From NCBI RefSeq assembly GCF_964656455.1, contig NC_135719.1, forward strand, positions 68,436,283 to 68,500,282: 64,000 nucleotides of DNA. The letters run 5' to 3'. Shown one piece after another: positions 12,201 to 22,751 of this stretch. A model generated the notes under the pieces. The model worked only from the letters and a program-made list of their open reading frames with translations, did no database searches and was not told the DNA's origin. Numbering within the stretch: the stretch's first letter is position 1; each line of letters starts with the position of its first letter. Position numbers and translations under genes: made by a program. Source of the DNA: Halichoerus grypus (Eukaryota; Chordata; Mammalia; Carnivora; Phocidae).

Positions 12201-15200
12201 ACAGGACAGCTTACTTTGCCAGAGGGCATGAGACCATAAATTCCTAAACAGCACCAAACATCTAGTGTTCAAATTCTTAAACGTTTCATGTTTTTTTTAT
12301 TCTTGCATTTGTTTTTTAGTTTGTTTGATTCAGAATTCAACTAAAGTCCACGCACTGTGTTGGTCAATGCATCCCAAGTCTCTTTTAATCCAGAGGCGCT
12401 CCCTCCAGGCCCCACCTTCCCCCTTCTCCATAAACCCCCACCACTTTTCTTGAATTTATTTCTTGAACTTAAAGAAACCACGTCCTTTGTTCTATGAAAT
12501 TTCCTACAATGTGCATTTTGCCGAGTGCATTCCTGTGTCCTTAACCTGTTTCTCCTGTCTCTTATATCTCCAATAAACTGAAAATTGGAACTAGTCTGGA
12601 GGCTTGATCAAATTCAATTTTTTAGCAAGAGTATTTCGTAAGTGATGGTGTGTTCTTTCATCAGGAGGCTTAGATCCATTATTTCATTAAGTGTTAAAAA
12701 ACTGGTAATATTCTAATTCTAACACATATCCAATAGCTGATACAAATTCATTCTTCATGTTAGCTGGAATTCTACAAGGCATCTAATACCCAGAGAACCC
12801 CTGTTAATATTGTATAATTTTCCTCCAGCATTTTTTAATTTATCTATTTTTTTACATTCCTCCAGCATTTATTTATTTACAAAATTTGGATCAACTATAT
12901 ATAAATGCACTTTTTTTTTAACTTAATGATTTCTCCTGTCATTAAATAATGTTAGAAAACAATATAAATCATATGAACATAACATAATGTAACTGTCCTC
13001 TGCTAAATGTTTTAGGATGTTTTCCACTTTTTGTTATAAATAACACTATAGGTACGCCTGGGTGGCTCAGTCAGTTAAGCATATGCCTTGGGTCGGGTCA
13101 TGATCCGGGGTCCTGGGATTGGCCCAGAGTTGGGCTCCCTGCTCAGCAGGGAGTCTGCTTCTCCCTCTGTCCTTCCTCTTTGCTGATGCTCTCTCTCTCA
13201 ATTCTCACTCTTTCTCAAATAAATAAAATCTTTAAAATAAACATAAATAAGTAACACTACAATAAAGAATCTTACACAAAAATCAATTTATTTCCTTAGG
13301 ATACATTTCTAGAAGTGGAGTACTGCGTCAAAAAGAAACATTTTTGTACATCTTAATACATACTGCTTTTTAAAGAGGTTTTATTTATTACATATGCTTA
13401 CTAGCAGTGTGTAAGTTCACAAACTGGTTATTACCTTGTTTTGGGGGGAGCTATTGAAATGGCATTGTAATATTTTAAATTTATCTGATTGGGGTGCCTG
13501 GGTGGCTCAGTCGGTTGAGCGTCCAACTCTTGATTTCGGCTCAGGTCATGATCTCAAGGTTGTGAGACTGAGCCCCATGTCAGGCTCCACGCTCAGCGGG
13601 GAGTCTGCTTGAGATTCTCTCTCTCCCTCTGATCCTCCCCCACCCTCTGCACACTTTCTCTCTCTCAAATAAATTTTTTTTAAAAATTATCTGATTAGTG
13701 AGATTAAATAGTTCCCTATACACTTATTGGTCATTTGTAGGTCTTCATTTCTTAATTCTCTTCTTGTCTTTTGCCTGCTTCTTTTTGGGAGGGGTGTGGG
13801 TATTAGTCTAGCTAAGCTTAATTTGGAGAGATTTTATAGCCAGAAACTATACAGGTAGCTTTCTTCCTTCAAGGACTTATTGAGCCCTGATTATGTGTCG
13901 CCTCTGTTCTAAGTACTGGAAGGGTAGTGGCAAAAGACAAGGTTCCTGGCCTCATGAATTTACACTCTAGTGGGTATGTATGTACAAATAAAACAAGATA
14001 ATTTTTTTTTTAAGATTTTATTTATTTGACAGAGAGAGACACAGTGAGAGAGGGAACACAAGCAGGGGGAATGGGAGAGGGAGCAGGCTTCCCGCCGAGC
14101 AGGGAGCCTGATGTGGGGCTCGATCCCAGGACCCCGGGGACCATGACCTGAGCCAAAGGCAGATGCTAAACGACTGAGCTACCCAGGCGCCCAAACAAGA
14201 TAATTTCTGATCTTGTTAAGAAGAGTGCAATAAAGGAAATAAAAAGGATTACTAGAGGATTTGGGGGGGCACTTTAGATAAGGTGGTCAAGGAAGGCCCT
14301 CTGAGGAAGTGACAGCCAAAATGAGAACTCAATAATGAAAAGCCAACCATGCAAGGATATGGTGGGAAGCGTGTTCTAGGCAAAAGCAACAGGAAGTACA
14401 TAGATACTGAGGTGGGACAGTCTTGGCCTATTTGAGGAACAGAGAGCAAACCAGTGTGTAACAATGACAAGTAGCCCACATAAGGCTGTTGAAGAGAGGC
14501 AACCAGATCACATGGGACCCTGCAGGCCACAATAAGAAGTCTGGATTTTGGCTGAAGAGCAATGGGAAGCCATACTTCTCTAGAGCAACAGTACTCAGAA
14601 TTTTATTGCCACATGAACAAATTCAGAACTGCATTCTCAACTTTTAAGCAATAGATTTCTTGACTCCATTTTTCTAAGATAAAAATCAGTTATTGTTTGA
14701 TTTATAAAAATCTATTACACTCATGATCAAAATAATAACATTTTCACATTCTAGTTTTTTTTTAAATGGTGACCACTAAGGTACAATGCTTCTTACCTAA
14801 CATCAATGTCTATGTTTTCTTGTTTGGACTGTTTTATGCCCTCAAGTACAGATTCCACATAAGCCTTTTTAGTCATTCCTGGAAAGGACATAAAGAAAAT
14901 ATTTGTCAAGACATCATCAACTATTTCATCCTTTAACATTAGCATCCCTCTATGAACAATTACATTTTTACTTTATGCTGTGACAAGGGCATGATTAAAG
15001 ATGAGTTAAAACATAGCCCTATGGGTACATTTTCATAAATGCTAACTGTACTTTAATAAATTTTTAAAAATGAAGTATGAGAAAGCAGAAATGGAAAAAA
15101 ACACATACAAAATATAAGCCCATTTAAAAAGTATTCTTAGATCCAACAGACATAAAACTACTCTCACAGGGCGCCTGGCTGGCTCAGCTGGTAGAGCATG

Positions 15201-18200
15201 CAACTCTTGATCTCAGGGTCATGATTTCAAGCCCTGTGTTCAGTGGGGAGCCTAGTTAAAAACAAAATAAAACAAAACAAAAAAAACAACTATTCTCACA
15301 AATTGCTATAAAAATCTAAAATGCCTGTTCTAACAAAACAAGAACAGCCTTTTCTAAGGCCTATCCTTAAAAAAAAAAAAAAACAGAAACAAAAACAAAC
15401 CATTTTTCTCTATTAGCAATGTTTTCCTGCTGGTCCAGAAAAAAAAAATCCCCTCTTGGGTTCCTGCCTCTTCAATCCTGGCCAGGCTCAGTGTTTCCTG
15501 TCCAGGGTACTAGAGCAGTTCTTCCAATTTTGGGTGTACAAGTCGTCTTCTGGGGGCTCTGAGAGCACTCTCCAGAACAACCCCCTCTAAAATACTGTCG
15601 TACCCAATCATAAAATGCTTTCTTTTGGCAGAAAATCTCAAGTAACACAGAAAATTATAAAAGAAAAAAGTGTGTAACCTATAATCCCACCACTCAGAGA
15701 TAACCACTCTTTGTTTTTCTAAGTATAAATGTTTTTTGAATAGATGAGAGGCTACTATGTATATATGTATCCTGTTCAGTTGTTTAATACAGTCCTGTAT
15801 TCCGAGTGTTATCCCCAAATCTTTATAGTATCTTCGCAAATATTTTTAATGGTTGCCTCACATTCCATTAACCCTTATTTAACCATTCCCCTCTTGTTGC
15901 ATATCAGGTTAGCATCCCTCTTGGAATCTCCATTCAAAGAGCGAACTAGTTCCAGTAAGTGGCAGGTTTCTTCTCTCCTTCCCTTTCACTATCCTCACCA
16001 GCATAATCTGGAACTGATCCTACAATTTAAAAATGCGAGATAAGAATCTTCTGCTTGTCCCATTTCAACACTTACTTTATGTAGTTTTAAAAAGTTTATC
16101 CCCTGAATAACTGGACTGCACATGTCAGGGTGCAAGATGAACTGGCAGAGCCTTTTCAGGTCACAGACAAGGGACTAAGAGGGACCCAAGGACACTGCAT
16201 AACATCTCTCCACACTGCCCTTATGAAAAGAGGGTTCCAGGAAATTTCTCCAGACCACATCCAGATCCACTCATCTCCATCCAGAGAGGTTTTACCACCT
16301 CACCCCTTGCTCCTGGCTTAAGACACTATCAGTCTCTGAGAAGGGACTGAAAAACCTTCATTTCTGTGATTGTCATAAAACATGATTCAGCATCTACTCA
16401 GTGGCACTGTCTCACAAGTGCCTCAATGCAAGGAGCAAGAAGTAGCCTCTGTTTAAGACAATGTAACTATAAGGAGCAAACATTCTTTCCTCAGAGTGAG
16501 AAAAAAACAAGAACAAGCAAAATTTTTGTAGGCCTTTTAATTTCCCTTAAACAGATAATCCTTGACCTGATTTTTTAACTTAACAACTCACTCATTAATA
16601 ATGTACATCACTGGGGTGCCTGGGTGGCTCAGTCATTAAGCGTCTGCCTTCGGCTCAGGTCATGATCCCAGGGTCCTGGGATCGAGCCCCACATCGGGCT
16701 CCCTGCTCTGCGGGAGGCCTGCTTCTCCCTCTCCCACTCCCCCTGCTTGTGTTCCCTCTCTCGCTGTGTCTCTCTCTGTCAAATGAATAAATAAAATCTT
16801 AAAAAAAAAAAAATGTACATCATTAATGTACATCAGAAGATTTGGACTGTTGACTCTACAACAGTGTTAAAGCAAATGCTTCATATTCTCAACTTATAAA
16901 CACATGAATCATCAAAGCACAGAGGAAAAAAGTATATTTGCTGAGAAGTAATTAACCTCTACCTGTAGCATTTTCTCTTCTAGGTGTGCTCCTTAGTTCC
17001 AGGTACTTGACACCATCATCTGCAAATTCTTTAATGACATCTTTTGTGACCTGATAGTTAAGGCAATGGACACAATATTGATAATGTTAGTGTAAGGGTC
17101 CCAATGAAAATGCCCAATGCTACAGCTTTATTTCACAAATTAAATTTGATTTGCAAAAAATATTCCAAGTCTCTCATGTGGTTAAGATGACCTGCTTTGT
17201 CATACCCCTGCTGGAGACTGTGATAAGACTGTAACACTTCCAAGAGTTCCCATCACAACCCTCATTCTCACATTAAATCCAAATCTGCACATCACACACA
17301 CTTTTTCTCTTCTCTCCTTTTAGCCATTTCTCCATTTCCTAGTGTTCATAACAGTAGCTGATAAAACAGAAAAAGAGGCAGAACTAAAACTACTTATGAG
17401 TGTGTAGTACTAGGAAGGTACATATGGAAATAAGTGGCTAAAACAATTAGGCATTACTGATGTACCGTTCAAAGTCATGGCTTACGGTTCTTATTCAAGT
17501 TATTTATGAATAAGTTGTATTTTGCAAAAGTTTCTTCAGGCAGGGTGAAATTTTCTCCAGGAGTACTAAGAAAAATCTCTCTTTGACAAAGAAAATGGGT
17601 GATAAATATGAGTAAAATGGTATCCAATTTAGCACAAATTTCAACAACCCAAAAATGACTAAATGACCAGGGTAAATGATATCAAAATGATGAAGGCATT
17701 ATTTTCCTTCTCTGCGATCAATCCTAAAAAAATACTAAATCTAGAAGAAAAAAGGACCAGGTTGGAAATGCTGTGACAACCAGCCCTAGCTAGTCTTTGT
17801 AGTTGGTACCCTAATCTTAACCAGTTTTGACTATATGCACATGAACAGGCTAGTGCAGTGTCCTGGCAAAGGAACAAGGGCTGGCGGATTGTGTAGACAG
17901 TGCCTAACAAGGCGGCACTACTTTAGTGGACTCACTGTAATCCAAGGTCTGGGCTTCATCTGGTTGGGTGTGTGTGTGTGTGCGTGCGCGTGTGTGTGTG
18001 CCTATGCCACGCTCGCTTAACTAAAGCCAAAAAGGAATTTATTGGAATATTAGAATATAAATATACTAAGCTCAGATTCACCAGGAGATCTGCAGAATCA
18101 GCCTCAGAGACTACACAGCTCAGGACAACACAAAAGCGTTCAAAATCATGTGACACTCTTGGACCAAGCAAGACACCACTGCTTCCTACACCACTGAGCA

Positions 18201-21200
18201 TGACCCTGCAGCTTCTGTACCATCACCATAGGCACTGGACCCCATGGCACTGGTGCCCCCCAAACTCCCATTTTGCTGCCCATGCTACCACCAGAGTGTG
18301 GGCCTCATCTGTGCAGGCTGAGGAACTGCATCTTGTCATCGGCTCCAGAGCAGACACAAAGAAGCCAACTCCCCCCACCCCAGCTCCCATGCGGCCAATG
18401 CAGAAGCCTATCTGTGATGCAGCCTTGACAGGGAGGGTGAAGTTCGGGCATGAACTGGCAGTCCTCCGTGACGGAGGAGACCAGAGCTACTATCCAAGGC
18501 ACCCTCTTTCTCGGTTTCTTGAGCTGCCAGTGAAACCAAATAGAACCACAGAAGGCTGTTGGCAAGTATGGAATGAGAGCAATGGGACGATTTCTCTAGG
18601 CCATGGTGAGGCCTGTGGAATCATCCCTACCCATGTCCAATAATACTTCCTTGGGGTCCACATCTGTGTCTGCCAGATTCAGCCCTTTCTGCTCCATGCA
18701 GCAACTGGTACTGAGGCAAACTCTTACTTGAGTTCCTTCTTCAGATAGAGTACATCACAATTAGTTAAGTTTCTGCTTACTCAAAGGACAGTAAGACTGC
18801 ATCTCCTGAATGAGAAAGAACATGGGCTCTGGAACCAGACAAAGATAGTCAATTCTGCCACTTACTCTGTGAGTGACCTTGAACAAGTTACATGTAATCA
18901 ATTTAAGGCTCAGGGGTTTTTTTCATCTGCAAAAAGGGAACAATAAAGATACCCACCTCAGAGAGTAGTCTTGAATGTAGTGTCTGGCACATGTAATAGT
19001 TAATATTACTTCAAGCATATTTCAATCCTTTCTCTTTGAGATTACATCCAGATCATCTTGACCAGACTGTTAAATGATCCATAAACTCTTGGTCCCACAT
19101 TTATGAACAAAGAATTTCTTGGCTTACTCCCACACAGGGTTCATTTATTATATGTAAATGTTACTAACTTTACTCTGTCATCCTTCTGAACCACCTAAAG
19201 TTGCTCATTCTAGTACCACTAAGTCAAATCACAAAATCTTAATTCCTTACCTCATTTTATTTTATATTTTTTAAAGATTTATTTATATGAGAGAGCGCAT
19301 GCAAGCAAGAGTTGGGGGAGGGGCAGAGGAAGTGAATCCCCAAGCGGACTCCCCCACTGAGCCTAAGGCAGGGCTCCATCTCATGACCCTGAAATATTGA
19401 CCTGAGCCAAGCACCCAAGCAGGGGCCCTTCCTTACATCATTTTATTTTATTTTTAAAATTTTATTTATTTGAGAGAGAGCAAGAGAGAGAAAGAAAGCA
19501 CAAGCAGGCAGAGGGGCAGAAGGAGAGGGAGAAGCAGGGAGCCTGATGCAGAACTCGATCACAGGACCCTGGGATCATGACCTGAGCCAATGGCAGACAT
19601 TTAACTGACTGAGCCACCCAGGCGCCCCCTTACTTCATTTTAATAAAGCTTTTTACCAACTTTGAAAGGAATAAAATAATGAGCATGGCATTATTGTAGC
19701 CCTAGATAAGCTGTCAGAATCCAAGATTTCATCAGTTTTGCTCGGTGACAATCAACAACAGAAAGTGAGACATTCCTAGCAGCATTCAATGGTATCTGTT
19801 GAGTGGCTAATTAGACAAGCCTCCTTTAGGTTCCTATAAGTCCCTGTACGTATCTCTAACACACAGCTTACCTCATTATGTTGGATTTTTTTTTCCTATT
19901 TTTTTTTTTTTGATGTAGTGTTCCATGATTCATTGTTTGTGTATAACACCCAGTGCTCCATTCAATACGTGCCCTCTTTAATACCCATCACCAGGCTGAT
20001 CCATCCCCCCACCCCCTCCCCTCTAAAAGGGGGTGTTTCTCAGAGTCCATAGTCTCTCATGGTTCTTCTCCCCCTCCGATTTCCCCCCTTCATTTTTTCC
20101 TTTCTACTATCTTTTTTTTTTTTTTTAACATATAATGTATTATTTGTTTCAGAGGTACAGGTCTGTGATTCATCAGTCTTACACAATTCACAGCCCTCAC
20201 CATAGCACATACCCTCCCCAATGTCTATCATCCAGCCACCCCATCCTTCCTATCCCCCACCACTCCAGCAACCCTCAGTTTGTTTCCTGAGGTTAAGAAT
20301 TCCTCATATCAGTGAGATCATATGATACATGTCTTTCTCTGATTGACTTATTTTGCTTAGCATAATACCCTCCAGCCATCCAAGTCATTGCAAATGGCAA
20401 GATTTCATTTTGTTTTTTGTTTTTTTGATGGCTGCATAATATTCCATTGTATATATATACCACATCTTCTTTATCTATTCATCTGTTGATGGACATCTTG
20501 TCTCTTTCCATAGTTTGGCTATTGTGGACATTGCGGTGCATGTACCCCTTCGGATCACTACATTTGTATCTTTGGGGTAAATACCCAGTAGTGCAATTGC
20601 TGGGTCGTATGATAGCTCTATTTTCAACTTTTTGAGGAACCTCCATATGTTGGATTTATCTGCTTATGGGTCTGTCTGTCTAACCCAACTATAAGTTCCT
20701 CAGGGGGCAGAGACCATGTCCATCTATCTTATTTCCCAGTCTTTAGCAGAGTGCTAGAACATTGTGGGCACTTGAGCAACTTTTGTTGAACTAGACTTTT
20801 AAAGTTAACTCTCTCACCAAAAGGTGATTAATTTTCATGAGGATCAGCTTCAGCCAAGAAGGAAAATTCTTTCTTGACCAGTCAGAAGTTATTTTTCCAG
20901 AAACACAGGTTATACCTCTTACTCTGCATTTTTTTCTAATCATTAAGAACACTAATAAGGATTCTGTTTTCCTCCATTTACAAAGAGTACATTTTAAAAT
21001 GCCACCCTAGTCAATGATACAGAAGCCAGTCTTCCATATCAGAGTCTAGTATCACAGAGCTACAGATAAGAGAACACAGTGGTGTCCTCTAGTCCTTCAT
21101 TCCCAGAGGGAAGGACTAGGGATTAATCATTCAATCTCTAAGTACTTCTTGAACTTCATTCTCTATACTGTCCACCCAGGCAGTTAAAAGTATCTCAAGC

Positions 21201-22751
21201 AATACAGATAAAGCCTTATCAAAGAAATGCTCATCTATGGTGAAATATTTCATATAATATGTTATATATGGAAAACAGGACAAGATTTTATCCTCTATGT
21301 AACAGAATATGTTGATCTTGCTTCTCTTCTCAGATCTTTTATAATGAATGTAGTCTTTTTTTTTTTTAATTTTATTTATTCATTTGAGACACAGAGATAC
21401 AGAAAGAAAGAGAGAGCATGAACAGAGGCAGACAGAGAGGGAGAAGCAGGCTCCCCGCTGAGCCAGGAGCCCGATGCGGGGCTCGATCCCAGGACCCTGG
21501 GATCATGACCTGAGCTGAAGGCAGATGCTTAACCATCTGAGCCACCCAGGCGCCCCTGAATGTAGTCTTTGATATTAGCCCTTGGCAAATGTCTTACATT
21601 GGTTTTGAAAAGAGTTGCCATAAAAAAGCAGAAAATATTTTTCATTTGACTCTTGACGAAAGCAAAAATTCATGTTCAATACCAGAAGGGCATAAATTAC
21701 TTAATAATTTTTAAACCACTCTAAAAATTTTTCATTTCTCACCATTAGAATATCTTCAGGGCTAGTAGTAAGTTGATGAATAATTTGAAACATCTGGAAA
21801 CATCTGCAACAGGAAAAGTTTTAACATACTCTAGTCATCAAAAACTTGTCACTCGAGACAAACCCACTAAATCGAATGAATATATTTTAGGCTAATACTA
21901 ATTATATATTACAAAGAACTACAGAATACGTTTTTTAAAATTACACTGATCTGGAAGGATAAATGACTGAAAACAGAATGTTACTCTTAAGTGGGAAATA
22001 CTAGTTTCCCTTTACCATACCCCCTACCCCCTGTTGATAGCAGCAAACAGGGAGAAAAATCAATACGCCTACATTTTCACGTCTAAAGAATATTCTAATA
22101 CAGTGTAACTTTACAAACAACATAAGTCACTAAAAATACTGTCAGTGGTCTAAACAGCTGGAAAAAAATGCTGTCAAGTTATACTCTCTATACCAGATGG
22201 CTACCCAATTCCTTTAACTACTAAAATCTGGATTCTTATAGACTATTTACAATCTCGAAACAGTAATAGAGATAAAGAGAAGTATGTCCATAACCTCCCC
22301 AAACTCACTCTTCTAAAGTTCTTTTCTTTCCCTTGTCAATCATAGTCATCTGATGGTGGATTTTAAGACCTGGCTTCTTGGCTATCAATTTCTTCATGGT
22401 ATTAGAACTAATGGATCCATTCAGGTGGGCATGAAGTTCCTAAAACAAGAGAATACAATCAGTAAAAACTTCTCAAGTATCCACCAGATTCACAGCATCC
22501 TACCAGGTACCTGATGTTTGTAATCTGCACTAGGCAAACTGCCTACTAGATGTAGCTATATAACTTTTAAAGTTTATAAAATTTACAAATTCTACCTATA
22601 AAATTTACTTTTCTTTGTGGAAAAAACAAACACAGGCATCCTTATAATAAGCAACCACTCCAGAATTCTGTGGTTGAATTCTCACCACTTTAGGTAATTC
22701 TGAGTAAAAGGCTGTCTTCCGTGGCTGTTGGTGTCCTTCTGCTTCCATCAT
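6022..22751 (-). CDS. ADAL: ADAL, N6-methyl-AMP deaminase (complete coding span, 10 exons)
   Basis: This is a cytosolic zinc hydrolase of the adenosine/AMP deaminase family. It removes methylamine from N6-methyl-AMP to give IMP, clearing modified nucleotides from RNA turnover. Coding exons on the minus strand: 22751-22686, 22439-22309, 21803-21743, 17050-16963, 14878-14797, 12074-11948, 10694-10614, 8539-8401, 6863-6763, 6216-6022. They sum to 1071 nt (356 aa plus stop), close to the roughly 355 aa of the human protein. Every junction is GT/AG and keeps phase. Catalytic motifs are all present: HAHLNG (zinc histidines 25 and 27), HLSE (His209, Glu212), DRIGHG (His233) and TDDKG (Asp294, Asp295). 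No frameshift or stop was found, so the gene appears functional. It shares a promoter with LCMT2 and converges on ZSCAN29. The 5' UTR exon near 28.4 kb is inferred, not seen. Confidence 0.95.
6763..6863 (-). CDS. ADAL: ADAL coding exon 9
   Basis: Between CATCTAG|AACTC and ATCTGT|GTAAGG. It encodes LCLTSNIKSQTVPSYDQHHF then GFWYSIAHPSVIC. Confidence 0.95.
7690..7965 (+). repeat. L2 3' end
   Basis: Resembles the L2 LINE end: AGAATATAAGTTCCTTGAGA, GCACTTCATAAATATTTGTT. Old and diverged, in an ADAL intron. Confidence 0.55.
8130..8235 (-). repeat. L2 fragment
   Basis: Reverse L2 end: ATTATTGAGTTCCAAGAACT, GTGAACAAGACAGACAAGG, TCATGGAGCTTATATTCTA. Confidence 0.5.
8401..8539 (-). CDS. ADAL: ADAL coding exon 8 (DRIGHG motif)
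   Basis: Encodes IPNQKKETQVLLDLLPDRIG, then HGTFLNSSEGGSLDLVDFV and RQHQIPL. The donor is CTGG|GTAAGG. The acceptor GAG|ATT follows an uninterrupted C10T10 tract (8543-8562 on +). A run of eight A in the exon (QKK codons) is in frame. Confidence 0.95.
8770..8925 (-). repeat. MIR
   Basis: Reverse MIR pattern: TAAACACTTTTAGACCTGCT, TTTAAACCTCACAAGAATCT, AAGATGAAGAAATTAAAGTTC. Confidence 0.5.
9110..9316 (-). mobile_element. Can-SINE
   Basis: Full-length reverse copy: AAGGATTTTATTTATTTATT, GA-rich tract, GGGGCTCGATCTCACAACCC, GAGCCACCCAGGTGCCCC. Its minus-strand frame gives the shadow peptide GTWVAQSVKCPTL. Confidence 0.92.
9840..9960 (-). repeat. MIR-like fragment
   Basis: Weak reverse MIR core: CATCTAATATTCATAAATAA, GTGAGGTAAGTAGCCTAAG, GACAATAAACTCCAGACTT. 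Confidence 0.4.
10614..10694 (-). CDS. ADAL: ADAL coding exon 7 (HLSE catalytic motif)
   Basis: An 81-nt, phase-0 exon between TATCAAG|GTAGGA and TCAGAG|GTAAAT. It encodes VGQAKDFLEPLLEAKKAGLK then LALHLSE. The histidine binds zinc and the glutamate is the proton donor of the family. Confidence 0.95.
10815..10920 (-). repeat. L2 fragment
   Basis: Reverse L2 end: ATAAAGCACCTACAATGTGC, CAATCCCTGCCCTCAAGAA. Confidence 0.5.
11143..11380 (+). mobile_element. MER5A (hAT DNA transposon)
   Basis: Close to the MER5A pattern: CAGTGGTTTTCAACCAGGG, TTTTTGGTTGTCACAACTAG, GATGCTACTAAACATCCTGC, GGCCCAAAACGTCAATAGTG. A fossil non-autonomous hAT element in an ADAL intron. Confidence 0.75.
11631..11817 (-). 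mobile_element. Can-SINE, 5'-truncated dimer
   Basis: On the minus strand a SINE tail (TAAATAAAATCTTTAAC, A-run) and a G-rich spacer precede a full SINE (GGCACCTGGGTGGCTCAG to AAATAAAATCTTTAAA). The whole block lies between direct repeats AGAATAGGT at 11621-11629 and 11818-11826, so it probably arrived as one unit. Confidence 0.8.
11948..12074 (-). CDS. ADAL: ADAL coding exon 6
   Basis: Between ATTAAAG|GTATTT and CCTACT|GTAAGC. It encodes YLIAIDRRGGPSVAKETVKL and on to VLGLDLSGDPT. The acceptor has a weak, A-rich upstream tract. Confidence 0.94.
13051..13250 (+). mobile_element. Can-SINE
   Basis: Head GTACGCCTGGGTGGCTCAG, tail AAATAAATAAAATCTTTAAA. Flanked by imperfect repeats ATAACACTATA and GTAACACTACA. 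Confidence 0.92.
13490..13686 (+). mobile_element. Can-SINE
   Basis: Head GGGGTGCCTGGGTGGCTCAG, tail CTCTCAAATAAATTTTTTTT. Flanks share TTATCTGATT, the target-site duplication. Confidence 0.92.
13868..14575 (-). repeat. L2, interrupted by a SINE
   Basis: Reverse L2: CTTATTGAGCCCTGATTATG, CTGGCCTCATGAATTTACAC before the SINE; GGTGGTCAAGGAAGGCCCT, GCAATGGGAAGCCA after it. The minus-strand frame at 14252-14530 is a relic without an intact product. Confidence 0.55.
14001..14192 (-). mobile_element. Can-SINE with clear TSD
   Basis: Reverse full copy (AAGATTTTATTTATTTGACA to GAGCTACCCAGGCGCC). Perfect direct repeat AAACAAGATAATT at 13991-14003 and 14193-14205 marks a fairly recent insertion. Confidence 0.94.
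14797..14878 (-). CDS. ADAL: ADAL coding exon 5
   Basis: Between TTCCAG|GAATG and GTTAG|GTAAGA. It encodes MTKKAYVESVLEGIKQSKQE then NIDIDV. Phase is consistent on both sides. Confidence 0.95.
15169..15289 (+). mobile_element. Can-SINE, short form
   Basis: Head GGGCGCCTGGCTGGCTCAGC with tRNA-like GTTTCAAGCCC-type box. No CT tract; A-rich tail of AAAACAAAACA units. Flanks ACTACTCTCACA and ACTATTCTCACA. Confidence 0.88.
15640..15905 (-). repeat. Old L1 fragment
   Basis: Reverse L1-like phrases: CCTATAATCCCACCACTCAG, AGATAACCACTCTTTGTTT, ATGGTTGCCTCACATTCCAT. Confidence 0.4.
16613..16812 (+). mobile_element. Can-SINE, young
   Basis: Near-consensus copy: GGGTGCCTGGGTGGCTCAGT, CCCTCTCTCGCTGTGTCTCT, tail to A13. 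TSD AATGTACATCA on both sides. Confidence 0.95.
16963..17050 (-). CDS. ADAL: ADAL coding exon 4
   Basis: Between TATCAG|GTCACA and CTACAG|GTAGAG. It encodes VTKDVIKEFADDGVKYLELR then STPRRENAT, a conserved strand of the ADA barrel. Confidence 0.95.
17968..18000 (+). repeat. (GT)n microsatellite
   Basis: GT repeats with a GCGTGCGCGT interruption. The cysteine/valine-rich start of the 17972-18643 open frame is only this repeat in translation. Confidence 0.9.
18001..18720 (-). mobile_element. Unclassified retroelement-like block (possible LTR/ERV relic)
   Basis: Not assigned to a family. Read on the minus strand it ends in CCAATAAATTCCTTTTTGGC, a poly-A-signal-like 3' end reminiscent of LTR ends, after a GC-moderate stretch unlike the flanking intron. 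A 223-codon open frame on + (17972-18643) begins in the GT repeat and shows no domain. The 86-codon minus frame inside it (18305-18565) also lacks a recognisable domain. It could also be part of a processed transcript. Function unknown. Confidence 0.3.
18805..19010 (+). repeat. MIR
   Basis: Clear MIR core: CATGGGCTCTGGAACCAGAC, TGCCACTTACTCTGTGAGTG, CATCTGCAAAAAGGGAACAA, GTGTCTGGCACATGTAATAG. Confidence 0.72.
19266..19428 (-). mobile_element. Can-SINE (first of an adjacent pair)
   Basis: Reverse, diverged copy: AAAGATTTATTTATATGAGA to AGCACCCAAGCAGGGGCCC. It shares target repeats CCTTAC(C/A)TCATTTTATTTTA with the next element. Confidence 0.85.
19451..19628 (-). mobile_element. Can-SINE (second of an adjacent pair)
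   Basis: Reverse copy, ATTTTATTTATTTGAGAGAG to GAGCCACCCAGGCGCCCC. A third copy of the target motif, CCTTACTTCATTTTA, follows it. Confidence 0.92.
19890..20645 (-). mobile_element. L1 3' end, 5'-truncated, carnivore type
   Basis: Insertion of about 0.75 kb. The poly-T start is the reverse of the poly-A tail; then come L1 3' UTR and ORF2-end phrases (GGCTGCATAATATTCCATTG, GGTAAATACCCAGTAGTGCA). Direct repeats TATGTTGGATTT lie at about 19878 and 20646. No intact ORF. Confidence 0.85.
21357..21556 (-). mobile_element. Can-SINE
   Basis: Reverse copy between perfect repeats GAATGTAGTCTTT; ends GAGCCACCCAGGCGCCCC. Confidence 0.94.
21743..21803 (-). CDS. ADAL: ADAL coding exon 3
   Basis: A 61-nt exon between TTGCAG|A and CTAATG|GTGAGA. 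It encodes CFQMFQIIHQLTTSPEDILM, a helical part of the barrel. The first base completes a Glu codon from exon 2. Confidence 0.93.
22309..22439 (-). CDS. ADAL: ADAL coding exon 2 (zinc HxH motif)
   Basis: Begins at TTTTAG|GAACTTC and ends GAAGA|GTGAGT. It encodes ELHAHLNGSISS and onward to KRTLEE. The HAH pair holds the catalytic metal in all adenosine-deaminase-like enzymes. Confidence 0.95.
22686..22751 (-). CDS. ADAL: ADAL coding exon 1 (start codon)
   Basis: Encodes the first 22 residues (MMEAEGHQQPRKTAFYSELP then KV). The donor is GTG|GTGAGA. Two adjacent ATGs occur; the first, at 22751, corresponds to the family start. The frame stays open upstream to another ATG at 22871, so a longer N-terminus cannot be excluded. 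The upstream acceptor was not placed. Confidence 0.88.

Larger units (their letters stand above)
12790..13755 (-). repeat. Old L1 (L1M type), interrupted by two SINEs
   Basis: AT-rich reverse L1 3' sequence: GGATGTTTTCCACTTTTTGT, TAGGATACATTTCTAGAAG, GGCATTGTAATATTTTAAAT, CTTATTGGTCATTTGTAGG. Split by Can-SINEs at 13051 and 13490. Confidence 0.45.

Noticed and set aside
17972..18643. 223-codon open frame as a new gene
   Set aside because: Starts inside a GT microsatellite, has no domain, no start context, and lies in an intron of a gene on the other strand.
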